Of a stretch of DNA of 64,000 bases, positions 55,223-63,271 are shown piece after piece. The stretch covers positions 62,001 through 126,000 of the forward strand of contig JAPLQF010000021.1 of the NCBI GenBank assembly GCA_026399875.1, in the 5' to 3' direction. The first letter of the stretch is position 1. The number at the start of each line of letters is the position of its first letter. The DNA is from Burkholderiales bacterium (lineage in GTDB: Bacteria > Pseudomonadota > Gammaproteobacteria > Burkholderiales > Burkholderiaceae_E). The notes under the pieces were generated by a model. That model had not been told where the DNA came from and did not search any database. It saw only the letters and a program-made list of their open reading frames with translations. A program made the translations under genes and the position numbers.

Positions 55223-56141
55223 TCCCGAGTTGCTTATCGTGCTGGTGGCTTTTGCCTGCGCGGCGGTGTTGTGTGTGCTGTGGCTTCGGCAGGTCGTGCT
55301 GCATGCGCCGGTGAAAGACGCACGCTGGCGCGACAAGCCGCCGCTGCTGTGGCGTGCGAGCGGGCCGCTTGTGCGAGGCATGGGCGCGTCGATCGAGCCA
55401 ATGATGCCGGCGCGGCTGTCGCGTCGGTCGACCACGCTGCTGCGTCAGGCGGGGCTCGATGCTGCGATCACGCCAGGCGAATTGATCGCGGGGCAAATGC
55501 TTGCCGCGATCGTGCTTGCCGCTCTCGTGTGGTGGGTGATTCCCGATGCGCCGATCGACGCTGACCCAAGCCGATCTGGCAACACGGCGGACAACCCCTG
55601 GTCGATGCCTGCGGTGCTGCTTGCAGCAAGCCTGGGTGCGTTCTGGCCGCTGGCATGGATTCGCGAGCATCGCGCAAAACGCCTGCGCCGTATCTCTCGC
55701 GCGCTGCCCTTTTACCTCGACATCGTGACCTTGTCCGTCGAGTCGGGGACCAACCTCACTGGCGCCTTGTCGCATGCGGTGGCCAAGGGCCCAGCAGGTC
55801 CCTTGCAGGCCGAGCTCGAGCGCGTGCTGAGCGATGTCAGAGCAGGGCGCACGCGCGCCGAGGCCTTGCGCGCCCTGGCCGATCGCATCGACCTGCCAGC
55901 GATAGCGAGCTGGGTCGCGGCGCTGGTGAGTGCCGAGCGTCAGGGCTCGAGCCTTGGGCCGATCCTGCGCGCGCAGGCCGAGCAACGCCGTCAGGAGCGC
56001 TTTCAGCTTGCCGAAAAGCTCGCAATGCGCGCCCCGGTCAAGATGCTTTTTCCCCTTTTGGTGTTCATTTTTCCATGCACTTTCGTACTGCTGCTTTTCC
56101 CGGTGGCAGTGCGACTACTCGAGGAGGGTCTCTTGCGATGA
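55215..56141 (+). CDS. tadC: Tad pilus inner-membrane platform protein TadC
   Basis: 308 aa. The GspF-type domain (ALPFYLDIVTLSVESGTNLTGALSHAV, then ERQGSSLGPILRAQAEQRRQERFQLAEKLA) is preceded by helices and ends in VFIFPCTFVLLLFP. Pairs with TadB. It overlaps the DUF192 gene start by four bases. Confidence 0.9.
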   Translation: MSDPELLIVLVAFACAAVLCVLWLRQVVLHAPVKDARWRDKPPLLWRASGPLVRGMGASIEPMMPARLSRRSTTLLRQAGLDAAITPGELIAGQMLAAIVLAALVWWVIPDAPIDADPSRSGNTADNPWSMPAVLLAASLGAFWPLAWIREHRAKRLRRISRALPFYLDIVTLSVESGTNLTGALSHAVAKGPAGPLQAELERVLSDVRAGRTRAEALRALADRIDLPAIASWVAALVSAERQGSSLGPILRAQAEQRRQERFQLAEKLAMRAPVKMLFPLLVFIFPCTFVLLLFPVAVRLLEEGLLR

Positions 56142-56470
56142 ATGCGGTGATGGTGCCGGTGTTTCGAGCGCGTTCGCCCTGGGCGCGGTTCAGAGGTCTG
56201 TTGGGCAAGGAGCCGCTTCCGGCGGGAAGTGGCCTGCTGATCGAGCGGTGTCGTGCGGTGCATACCGTTGGCATGCGGCGCGCGATCGATGTGATCTTCG
56301 TCGGATCGAACGGGCAGGTGCTCGAGCTGCGTCGCGGCGTCGGGGCAGGGCGACTGGCCTGGTGCCGAGAGGCCGCCGGTGTGCTGGAGCTTGCGGCAGG
56401 CGATGCTTGGCGGCTGGGGCTGTGGAAGGGCTGTCGGGTGCTTTTCATCGATCAGGAGCGCCGCGCATGA
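56138..56470 (+). CDS. DUF192 family protein embedded in the Tad locus
   Basis: 110 aa from the ATG at 56138. The family core is GSGLLIERCRAVHTVGMRRAIDVIFVGSNGQVLEL, with the conserved Cys, His, Met and the DVIF strand. DUF192 proteins are small beta folds of unknown activity, usually with a signal peptide; none is evident here. It is overlapped on both sides by four bases, by tadC and the TPR gene, so it is co-translated with the pilus genes. Whether it acts on the pilus is unknown. Confidence 0.87.
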   Translation: MNAVMVPVFRARSPWARFRGLLGKEPLPAGSGLLIERCRAVHTVGMRRAIDVIFVGSNGQVLELRRGVGAGRLAWCREAAGVLELAAGDAWRLGLWKGCRVLFIDQERRA

Positions 56471-57243
56471 ATATCACTCACAAGTGGTGGCTGGCGGCCG
56501 CATTGATGTGTCTGAGTGCGGTGGGCGTGCAAAGGGCGCGAGCTCAGGAGGTGGGGCTTGCCTCCACGACTTCGTCTGCGCCCTCATCGACATCGGCCTC
56601 ATCGTCGCAGTCTTTATCCCCACTGACGATGACGCGCCCGGTCGATCCGATAACAATCGCCCGCGTGGCCGACGAAGCCGAACGTGCCTATCAGGCGCGC
56701 GACATCGATCAGGCCTTGCAGGGGTTTCGAACCGTCGTCGAGCTCGATCCCATAAACGTGCAGGCCTGGCTGCGCCTGGGCAATCTGCATCAGCAGGCCG
56801 CACGCGTCGATCAGGCGCTGTCGGCCTATCAGACAGCGATCGCGATTTCGCCCCAGGGCCCATCCCAGCGCGAGGCCCGCGGCAAGGCCTTGCTCAATGT
56901 GGCGCTGCTGAATGTCGCGCGTGCCAGTCGTGCCATCGACGAGCTTGATGCCATGGGTCTTGGCGGCTTCAAGCCAGCGCGCGACGACACCGCGCTTCAG
57001 GTGGGTGCCCAGCGGCATCGTGCCTATCGCAGCGCGAAAGCGTCTTTCGATGTGGAGGCGCCACCCGCTTTCGAGCCCTACACCGTTGATCGGTGGATCG
57101 CCCGCACGCCGCGGACCACGGTCCGTCGCGAGCTTGCACGCCCGGGGGTGATTGACCCAATCACCGAGACACCGTTGCCGCCGATGCCATCGGTGCCGAC
57201 CCTGCGGGGTATGCCGGCCCCGCCAGCCGCAATAGCCAAATGA
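56467..57243 (+). CDS. TPR-repeat protein of the Tad locus (TadD-like)
   Basis: 258 aa. The signal peptide is about residues 1-27 (VGVQRARAQ) and a Ser-rich linker follows. Two TPR units lie at about 65-135: AERAYQARDIDQALQGFRTVVELDP and WLRLGNLHQQAARVDQALSAYQTAI. The C-terminal third is Pro-rich. TadD in other systems is a periplasmic TPR lipoprotein needed for assembly. No lipobox Cys is seen, so this one may be soluble. It overlaps the next gene by four bases. Confidence 0.8.
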   Translation: MNITHKWWLAAALMCLSAVGVQRARAQEVGLASTTSSAPSSTSASSSQSLSPLTMTRPVDPITIARVADEAERAYQARDIDQALQGFRTVVELDPINVQAWLRLGNLHQQAARVDQALSAYQTAIAISPQGPSQREARGKALLNVALLNVARASRAIDELDAMGLGGFKPARDDTALQVGAQRHRAYRSAKASFDVEAPPAFEPYTVDRWIARTPRTTVRRELARPGVIDPITETPLPPMPSVPTLRGMPAPPAAIAK

Positions 57244-58319
57244 CGCCCGTCGTACGATCAGGCTCGCGCAGTCGCGGCATCTCGATGGTCGAGTCGTTGA
57301 TCGCCCTCCCACTGCTCTTCATCGTGGGCCTTGGCGCAGTGCAATTTGCACTCGTCATGCACGCGCGCCAGGCACTCAACTTCGCGTTGATCGAGGCAGC
57401 GCGGTCAGGCAGTGTCGGCCATGCCGAGGCAAACGCTATCCGATCGGGCCTGTCGCGCGGGCTGGTGCCCTGGCTCTATGGGGCGAGTGATCTCGGTGAG
57501 TACGCCCTCAGTCTGGCGCGCGCGGCCGTCCACATCCGGCAGGGCGAGGCGATCGGCTGGATCCAACTTGCACAACTTTCGCCCACCAACGCGTCATTCG
57601 ACGACTGGGCCGAACCCGCACGCGATGCCAACGGCGGCTTGCTGGCCGATGTGCGCGAAATCCCGAATGACAACCTGGTGGCGCGAGCCGAAGCCAGCGG
57701 CGCGCCGGCGGTGGGTGCCGTGTCGGGCCAGACCCTGGCGGATGCGAATCTGCTGCGATTGCGGCTCGACTATGGTGTACCGCTGGTGGTGCCTGTCGTG
57801 GGGCGCCTGATTTCGTCAGCGGTGAGGGTCTGGAACGGATGCGAGATTGGGTCGCCCAAACGGATTGGCCTCATCAGGCTGGATGCGCCTCAGATCAACC
57901 TGGGGCCACGACCCTTTCCGTGTGCGATGTATGGCAGCGGCATTGCGACGGCATCGGGCGTTGCGGCCGATACCCCTCGACTGCCGATGAGCCTTGTCGC
58001 GACGATCAGGATGCAGTCGCCGGCGAGGCAGGGCGGGGAGGGTGGGATCAGTGAGTCGGGTGATGGGGGTGAGCCGATTCCTGATGTCGGGCTGTCGCAG
58101 CCCGGCCCAACGCAAAATCCAGCTCAATCTTCGACAGCCGAATCGCCTGCCGCGCGTCTCTCAGACCTGCTTCCCAGTCAATCCGGTGGTTCAACTTCGA
58201 GCGCATTGTTCGCTCAAAGTTCATCTGGACAATCGGCGCATCCACCGGGTCTGCTTCAGACCCTCTTAAATGTCGAACCTGGGAATGATCCTGCGGTCTG
58301 CAGAACTCCGGACGGTTGA
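57240..58319 (+). CDS. TadE-like pseudopilin, last gene of the Tad locus
   Basis: 359 aa. The prepilin-like site is G13, then ISMVESLIALPLLFIVGLGAVQF with Glu at +5 (E18); TadE-type HARQALNFALIEAARSG follows. A long extracytoplasmic domain continues, then a Ser/Pro/Gly-rich tail from about residue 270. Base composition falls in the final quarter, marking the edge of the AT-richer downstream region. It is larger than standard TadE. Confidence 0.75.
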   Translation: MTPVVRSGSRSRGISMVESLIALPLLFIVGLGAVQFALVMHARQALNFALIEAARSGSVGHAEANAIRSGLSRGLVPWLYGASDLGEYALSLARAAVHIRQGEAIGWIQLAQLSPTNASFDDWAEPARDANGGLLADVREIPNDNLVARAEASGAPAVGAVSGQTLADANLLRLRLDYGVPLVVPVVGRLISSAVRVWNGCEIGSPKRIGLIRLDAPQINLGPRPFPCAMYGSGIATASGVAADTPRLPMSLVATIRMQSPARQGGEGGISESGDGGEPIPDVGLSQPGPTQNPAQSSTAESPAARLSDLLPSQSGGSTSSALFAQSSSGQSAHPPGLLQTLLNVEPGNDPAVCRTPDG

Positions 58320-58567
58320 ATAGGGCTCGCCTAGGGCTTGATCGACCCTTACCTATGTTTCCACAGCGTTAGCTGTCCTGCAGTTGCCGACAGACCAAAT
58401 CCGCAGCCTGAGCAAGCCAGGCAACTGCAAGTCGCAGATGGCCAACACCGATTTCCCTCAAAATCCGTGAGCCACTGCACAGGGCAATCTTCTCTGGAGA
58501 TGTATCCTCAGAACCAGGCGCGTATCGCGTTTTCATACTTATTTTCCAGACTCATTGCGAGACTAAA
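58320..58567. other. 248-bp gap at a composition boundary
   Basis: No gene or clear promoter is supported. The 77-codon frame at 58338-58571 has no ribosome-binding site and no coding-like composition. The region is where the sequence turns from high-GC to clearly lower GC, consistent with an island edge. Confidence 0.45.
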
Positions 58568-60151
58568 GTGACCCCATCGTCGCGATCTATAAAGCTACCT
58601 CTCGAGCCTCTTTCGCCGAGCCTGGTAGCAGTCACTATTGGGCTCCTCGCGGTACTTCTTGTTTTTTATCCGTCGTGGAAAATGCTTCTGACTTATCTGG
58701 GGTCGTCAGAAACCTATGGGCACGGAGTCTTAATTCCTTTCATTTCATTGTGGCTAGTCTGGCGAAAACGCGATGAGCTTCGGCAGATCAAGCCCGAAAC
58801 TTCTTGGCTCGGCTTTATCATTCTTTCAGTTTGCTGCTTTGGATGGTTGCTCGGCACGCTTGCTAGCGTAAATATTTTGGTTTATCTGTCAATCGTTGGA
58901 ATGATCGTTTCGGTTGTGATTGCCATAGCTGGAAGAAAGATTGCAAGATTGATTGCGTTCCCGCTTGGCTTCCCGTTTCTGATGCTCCCGATCTATGGGC
59001 CCTTGAATCCTCCATTAATGGATTACACCGCCAGGGTGACAGTTTGGGCTGTTCGCGCCAGTGGTGTCCCGGTGCATGGCGAAGGATTGAATTTTTCGCT
59101 TCCCACCGGGAATTGGTCAGTCATTGAGGAGTGCAGTGGACTGCATTATCTCCTGGCGGCAGTGGTGCTTGGGGCGCTGTTTGCCTATCTTAACTTCAAG
59201 ACTTGGACTCGTCGGCTCATATTTCTCGCAGTTACCTTATCGTTTGGCGTCGTTGCAAACTGGATCCGTGCGTACCTGATCGTGATGTTGGGGCACTTGA
59301 CAGAAATGCGTTGGGGCATCGGTCTTGATCATTATATCTATGGCTGGGTCTGTTTTGGAGTCACCATTTTTTTTGTTTTTGCTTTAGGGGCGCGCTGGCG
59401 TGATGTTGATCTGGATTCAAATCAAGATACGGGTGCCACTAATCGGATTCGCTCTAATGCATCAGTCAGTAATTCGGGGAGCGAACTCCGCTTTCAGTTA
59501 CGCGATGTGGCGCCCGTCCTTGTAGCGGTCATCATGTTATTCGCTACACTTCTCATTGCTGATCGGTTTCAGACTGTCGACATGAAAGCCGATGCATTGA
59601 AGGCTCTCGCTTCAGAGATTCGATTTGTCAGAGCGGGGCCGCTTGATCTTCAACCCCACTACAAAGGTGCCAGATCAGCGATTCAGGGAACCATAGTCGA
59701 CAGCGCTGGCACAGAAGTATTCGTGGCTTATTTTGCAGATCAAAAGCCTGGCAATGAAATGGTTGCTTATGGTAACGGCGTTGTAGCGGGTGAAGATAAT
59801 TTATGGCGTGTCTTGTCCGTCAGCGATAGATCGCTCGTTTATGATGGAAAGCCCGGAGCAATTCGTGAATGGCGACTGCGAAAGGGATCGAGCGAAAGGC
59901 TGGTATGGTCGTGGTTCACAATCGGCGAGAAGCGGGTTTCCAGTGAGCCCCTTTCGAAGGTGCTCATCGCCCGGACCATGTTGACTGGACGCGGTGACCA
60001 CTCAGTCGTTTCTGTCGTTTCAACTCCAATACCGACACCCCTAGATAGCAAAGCCAGCTTTGAGCTGTCAGAGGAGACCAAGGAAGCTCGATCAAGGCTT
60101 GAGAGGGCCGCGCGACCTATTATCAAGGGTCTTCAAGCGCTCGCTTACTGA
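58568..60151 (+). CDS. xrtA: Exosortase A fused to EpsI domain (XrtA)
   Basis: 527 aa from a GTG at 58568. About eight membrane helices cover residues 20-290, with GHGVLIPFISLWLVWRKR near the start. The transpeptidase-like residues are Cys189 (EECSG), Arg234 (NWIRAY) and His255 (DHYIYGW). The C-terminal EpsI domain is at about 310-520. XrtA processes PEP-CTERM proteins in exopolysaccharide-making bacteria; no PEP-CTERM substrate was seen in this window. Composition is lower in G/C than the pilus genes. The start lacks a strong ribosome-binding site. Confidence 0.9.
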   Translation: MTPSSRSIKLPLEPLSPSLVAVTIGLLAVLLVFYPSWKMLLTYLGSSETYGHGVLIPFISLWLVWRKRDELRQIKPETSWLGFIILSVCCFGWLLGTLASVNILVYLSIVGMIVSVVIAIAGRKIARLIAFPLGFPFLMLPIYGPLNPPLMDYTARVTVWAVRASGVPVHGEGLNFSLPTGNWSVIEECSGLHYLLAAVVLGALFAYLNFKTWTRRLIFLAVTLSFGVVANWIRAYLIVMLGHLTEMRWGIGLDHYIYGWVCFGVTIFFVFALGARWRDVDLDSNQDTGATNRIRSNASVSNSGSELRFQLRDVAPVLVAVIMLFATLLIADRFQTVDMKADALKALASEIRFVRAGPLDLQPHYKGARSAIQGTIVDSAGTEVFVAYFADQKPGNEMVAYGNGVVAGEDNLWRVLSVSDRSLVYDGKPGAIREWRLRKGSSERLVWSWFTIGEKRVSSEPLSKVLIARTMLTGRGDHSVVSVVSTPIPTPLDSKASFELSEETKEARSRLERAARPIIKGLQALAY

Positions 60152-60398
60152 TCAAGCTCCCGACCGAGTGATCGATTTTCAGAAGCGGGTGGCTGTTTTT
60201 GCACGATCCCCAAATAGATTCAGCTTTCAGCGCATCCCACCGTTAGACCCCCATACCCGGCACGGAGTGTTTTATTGCAATTTACTAGATAATCCAATAT
60301 CACGAAGCGATTATTAATCAAAGTCTTATTTTGGGAGTGTTGATAACGCCCCAAGGCAGACTTTTCGGATTGAAGGTGTTCGTTGAATTAGAGTTTGG
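60152..60398. other. Gap between convergent xrtA and EEP-family genes
   Basis: 247 bp, AT-rich. No gene is supported and no classical intrinsic terminator was found by eye. Confidence 0.4.
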
Positions 60399-61421
60399 TC
60401 ATTCAAGCAGCAAGGCATCGGCGAGCATGGGGCGGTGGTCAGAGCCTAGCGAGCTGCCGGCCCGCGAATACACGGGTAACCATCCATCAGAGATTAATAT
60501 GTGGTCAATCCGGACATAAGATACACCCAGTTGGATGTCATGTCCTTTCGTGTACCCAAACCCGAATCCACACTCGGAGAAAGCGCTTTTCAGCCCAAGT
60601 TTAATAAATGGGGAGATCATGATTGACTTCTCAGGCGCATTGAAATCACCGCCAAGAATAAATGGAAGCTTCTCCTTTGATACAGCTTTGGCAAGCCAGT
60701 TCGATTGTTCTTCTCGGTCCCGAATATTCAACTTGGTCAGTTCGAAAAAGCCAGGTTCGAGACTCCTAATCGAATTGAGGGCTTCCCTTGGTGTGCTGAG
60801 ATGCGTGTTGTATACCGCAAATTGTGACCTGCCGTTAGTCAATACTGCGCGCACATATGCCGGGCGCTTCCATTCATCATTTGATAGTTTCGGCAAATCA
60901 ACCCGTTCAAAATCAGAAATCTCGTAAATACTCGCGATCATCAGGTCATCGTTCGCGATGATGTTCCATGCTGGAAATGAAGTCCGAAAGTCACGTAAAA
61001 AGTCAGGCGAGGACTCTTGAAAGAGAATAACGCTAGGGCTTTCATCGAGTATAATCCGAACCAGTGCCGGGGCGTTTTTCCCTCCGTTGATATTGTAAGT
61101 CATAAAGCGAATAGGCGTGGCGTTTCGGCTTGAGCCTTTATCCAAAACTATGCCGGCAAATCGAAAGTCCATAAGTGCTGTGGCTACGAAGATCAGCATC
61201 AATGAGCAATGAATGAGTGACGGGAGTCTTGGGCTTTCAATAAACAGTGCGGCAACCAGCAATACCAAAATTGGCGCTGCCCAATAGCTCTGCGGAAGGT
61301 ACAGGTTTGCAAATGCAAATATATTATTCTCTGGCCCTGTCTGATTGATAAAAAATATCAATGTCAATAGGGCTGAGTACGCGTACGCGATAGTGTTGAA
61401 TTTTTCGCGAGATATCCTCAT
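60399..61421 (-). CDS. Membrane-anchored endonuclease/exonuclease/phosphatase (EEP) family protein
   Basis: 340 aa. Three N-terminal membrane helices (about residues 10-90: AYSALLTLIFFI, YWAAPILVLLVAALFI, LIHCSLMLIFVATALM) precede an EEP domain from about 105: RFMTYNINGG, VILFQES with the metal Glu, FAVYNTHLS, LPFILGGDFNAPE, YVRIDHILIS and the terminal SLGSDHRPMLAD. All catalytic Asp/His/Asn positions are kept. Targets may be nucleic acid, phospholipid or other phosphoester. In exosortase/EPS gene clusters similar proteins occur with unknown role. Confidence 0.9.
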   Translation of the reverse strand: MRISREKFNTIAYAYSALLTLIFFINQTGPENNIFAFANLYLPQSYWAAPILVLLVAALFIESPRLPSLIHCSLMLIFVATALMDFRFAGIVLDKGSSRNATPIRFMTYNINGGKNAPALVRIILDESPSVILFQESSPDFLRDFRTSFPAWNIIANDDLMIASIYEISDFERVDLPKLSNDEWKRPAYVRAVLTNGRSQFAVYNTHLSTPREALNSIRSLEPGFFELTKLNIRDREEQSNWLAKAVSKEKLPFILGGDFNAPEKSIMISPFIKLGLKSAFSECGFGFGYTKGHDIQLGVSYVRIDHILISDGWLPVYSRAGSSLGSDHRPMLADALLLE

Positions 61422-61459
61422 CCGTCTCGGCCGGTATCGATATCAGTGGGTTTGGTGAA

Positions 61460-62578
61460 TCATTGATTGCCTGAGCCGCTCGAGCTCAGGACGTTTCTGT
61501 TGTGGTTGCCTGCCTTGTTTTTAACAAAATGCCTGTAGACGCGTTGCCTGACTCGCCTGAGAAAGTCCTCCAGGTCCAGAGTCAATTTCGGTCGCCAGAA
61601 GACTAAATCAATCATTTCGGCGCGGTCTGTGCTTAGACGTTCCTTGTATTGGTTTTGCCCCATCAGAAAGTCGTAGACGTCCTCACCATCTGACAGGTAC
61701 CGTTCGATGGCAAGCCAATGCGCAAGCATTCCCGGGTGAAAGTCTCGCGCCAGACCGTAGTCAATTCCGCTCAGATAAAAACTGATATGCCCGTTGAATT
61801 TCAGGTTGTAGAGGTAGGCGATTGCCACACCTCCTGACTCCAGACGCAATAGATCAATCGATCCACTTTCGAAGCTGCTGTTGATCAGCGTCTCATGGAA
61901 AGCAACAAACTTCGGATTGTCGAATTGAGTCGGCTTAACGTCGCTCGGCCATCTGGCGCGGTGCAATGGCGCGATTTCATTGAACCATTCCAGTGCTTCA
62001 GTTGTGCACGATGCGGCGGTAAGTCTTGTTTCGCCAAATTGCTTTTCGAGAGCCCTCAATGAGCGGCGGAGTTGCTGCCGGGTATTGGCTGATCTGGTTG
62101 CTAGATAATTGCCTGCGTACTCTTGTCTGATTGACTCGAGGTTGACCGAATAGGTCGGTCGGCGACCTGCTATCCTGACTTTCAAGCCGTGTTTGGCAGC
62201 GAGTGATTGCGCCTCATGACTCCGCGTATCGATCAAGCCTGAGAATCGAAGTTCATCCCAATCAGGTCGTTCTGCCAGATCCCGGAGCAGGTAGTCGAAC
62301 GACTCGCTGAATCGTGCTTTGTCTGAGGCAAAAAAGCCGTTCAGTTCAATCGCCACCTCGTCGAAATCAGCATCGGTGGACTGATTGATGGCTATAAGTC
62401 TTGATTTCAGAATCTTGTGTCGAGTCTGCGTACCAAATCCAAGTAGAGCGAGGCCGAGGTCTCCGCTTGAGTCGCAGATCTTGATCTTTTCAAATTGCCA
62501 CTGCCCCTTCCATGACTGTTCGCAGGCTCGCAGCCAGTGCGATGACAGGAAAAAGTTTTCTCCCGCGTCGCTACTCAC
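61460..62578 (-). CDS. GNAT-family acyltransferase of the CelD/BcsL (Acetyltransf_6) type
   Basis: 372 aa from a GTG at 62578. FemAB-like double GNAT fold: RSANTRQQLRRSLRALEKQFG in the middle is a common mark of this group, then APLHRARWPSDVKP, GGVAIAYLYNLKFNGHISFYLSGID and VYDFLMGQNQYKERLSTDRAEMIDL. Members occur in cellulose and exopolysaccharide clusters and in XrtA loci, probably acylating or aminoacylating a glycan. The start overlaps a small upstream frame by 8 bp. Confidence 0.85.
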   Translation of the reverse strand: MSSDAGENFFLSSHWLRACEQSWKGQWQFEKIKICDSSGDLGLALLGFGTQTRHKILKSRLIAINQSTDADFDEVAIELNGFFASDKARFSESFDYLLRDLAERPDWDELRFSGLIDTRSHEAQSLAAKHGLKVRIAGRRPTYSVNLESIRQEYAGNYLATRSANTRQQLRRSLRALEKQFGETRLTAASCTTEALEWFNEIAPLHRARWPSDVKPTQFDNPKFVAFHETLINSSFESGSIDLLRLESGGVAIAYLYNLKFNGHISFYLSGIDYGLARDFHPGMLAHWLAIERYLSDGEDVYDFLMGQNQYKERLSTDRAEMIDLVFWRPKLTLDLEDFLRRVRQRVYRHFVKNKAGNHNRNVLSSSGSGNQ

Positions 62579-62708
62579 GGTCCATCTCGCAGAGCGCGTC
62601 CGGCTTGAAGATGATTGGTTCAGTCTCGCCTACAAAGAAGTTGCTACGCAATTTGGTTCCGGTGAAGAACGTTGTTGCGCCATCGTCTTCCCTTGCGAAT
62701 GTACCCAT
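62571..62708 (-). CDS. Small ORF (45 aa) overlapping the GNAT gene start
   Basis: On the minus strand an ATG at 62708 opens 45 codons to a TAG at 62571-62573. The product begins MGTFAREDDGATTFF and ends FKPDALCEMDRE. The overlap with the GNAT GTG (the shared GTGAGTAG) looks like translational coupling, and the amino-acid mix is protein-like. There is no clear ribosome-binding site; a TGA stands eight codons upstream in frame. It may be a true small protein or the end of a gene broken by deletion. Not recognised. Confidence 0.45.
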   Translation of the reverse strand: MGTFAREDDGATTFFTGTKLRSNFFVGETEPIIFKPDALCEMDRE

Positions 62709-63271
62709 GGGTGATCTCGCCAACCCGCCTCAAGGCATTATTAGTTTGGGCCCTCATTGCAGGCAAGGCACTGACACTAGATTGGATGTTCTTGGATTTG
62801 TACATCCAGTCGTTCTCGCCTTCTGCCTGCTTTTCCTAACCTGCAAGTTCAGTCAGCGCAGTTAGTGGCTCTGGGAACTTGCCAGTGTTCTACATGAGTC
62901 GAGTTGCTGGAGTTGTCGGTGACATCGCATCGGGGGAGGAATGGGGGCTGCTCCAGACACAGACATGAGGTCAACCGGTACGCCTTCTCCACGCAGAGCG
63001 GATGTTTTTCAGCGAGTACAAACTCCCTCGACCGGCTTGCCTTGAGTTCGATGGTGGTAAAGAACCCGACCAAGTTAGTCGAACGCGAGGTACGGGAGTT
63101 TGATCGGCTCCCTCAGTGGACTGCGCTGTGTTTGCCGGAGAAACTGAATTTGCGGGTGTGTCAATTGTGGCGTGATGAAATTCGTTTTCGCGAAGGGCAG
63201 CACCTTTGCGTTGCTGTGCTGTGCTGAGCGGCTTAGCGGCTGGCAGCTGATCTAACTTGAACGCATCTACC
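62709..63271. other. 563-bp gap in the exopolysaccharide region, no convincing gene
   Basis: Frames on both strands (for example 62904-63227 plus, 62971-63285 minus) lack start signals and family patterns. A stretch at about 63002-63100 on the plus strand reads protein-like (RMFFSEYKLPRPACLEFDGG), but an in-frame stop lies 11 codons upstream of its ATG. The gap may hold gene debris. No terminal inverted repeats of an insertion sequence were seen. Confidence 0.4.

Noticed and set aside
58338..58571. 77-codon plus-strand frame before xrtA
   Set aside because: Composition and start context are not gene-like.
62904..63227. 107-codon plus-strand frame as a gene
   Set aside because: No ribosome-binding site, no family pattern, and neighbouring frames overlap without preference.
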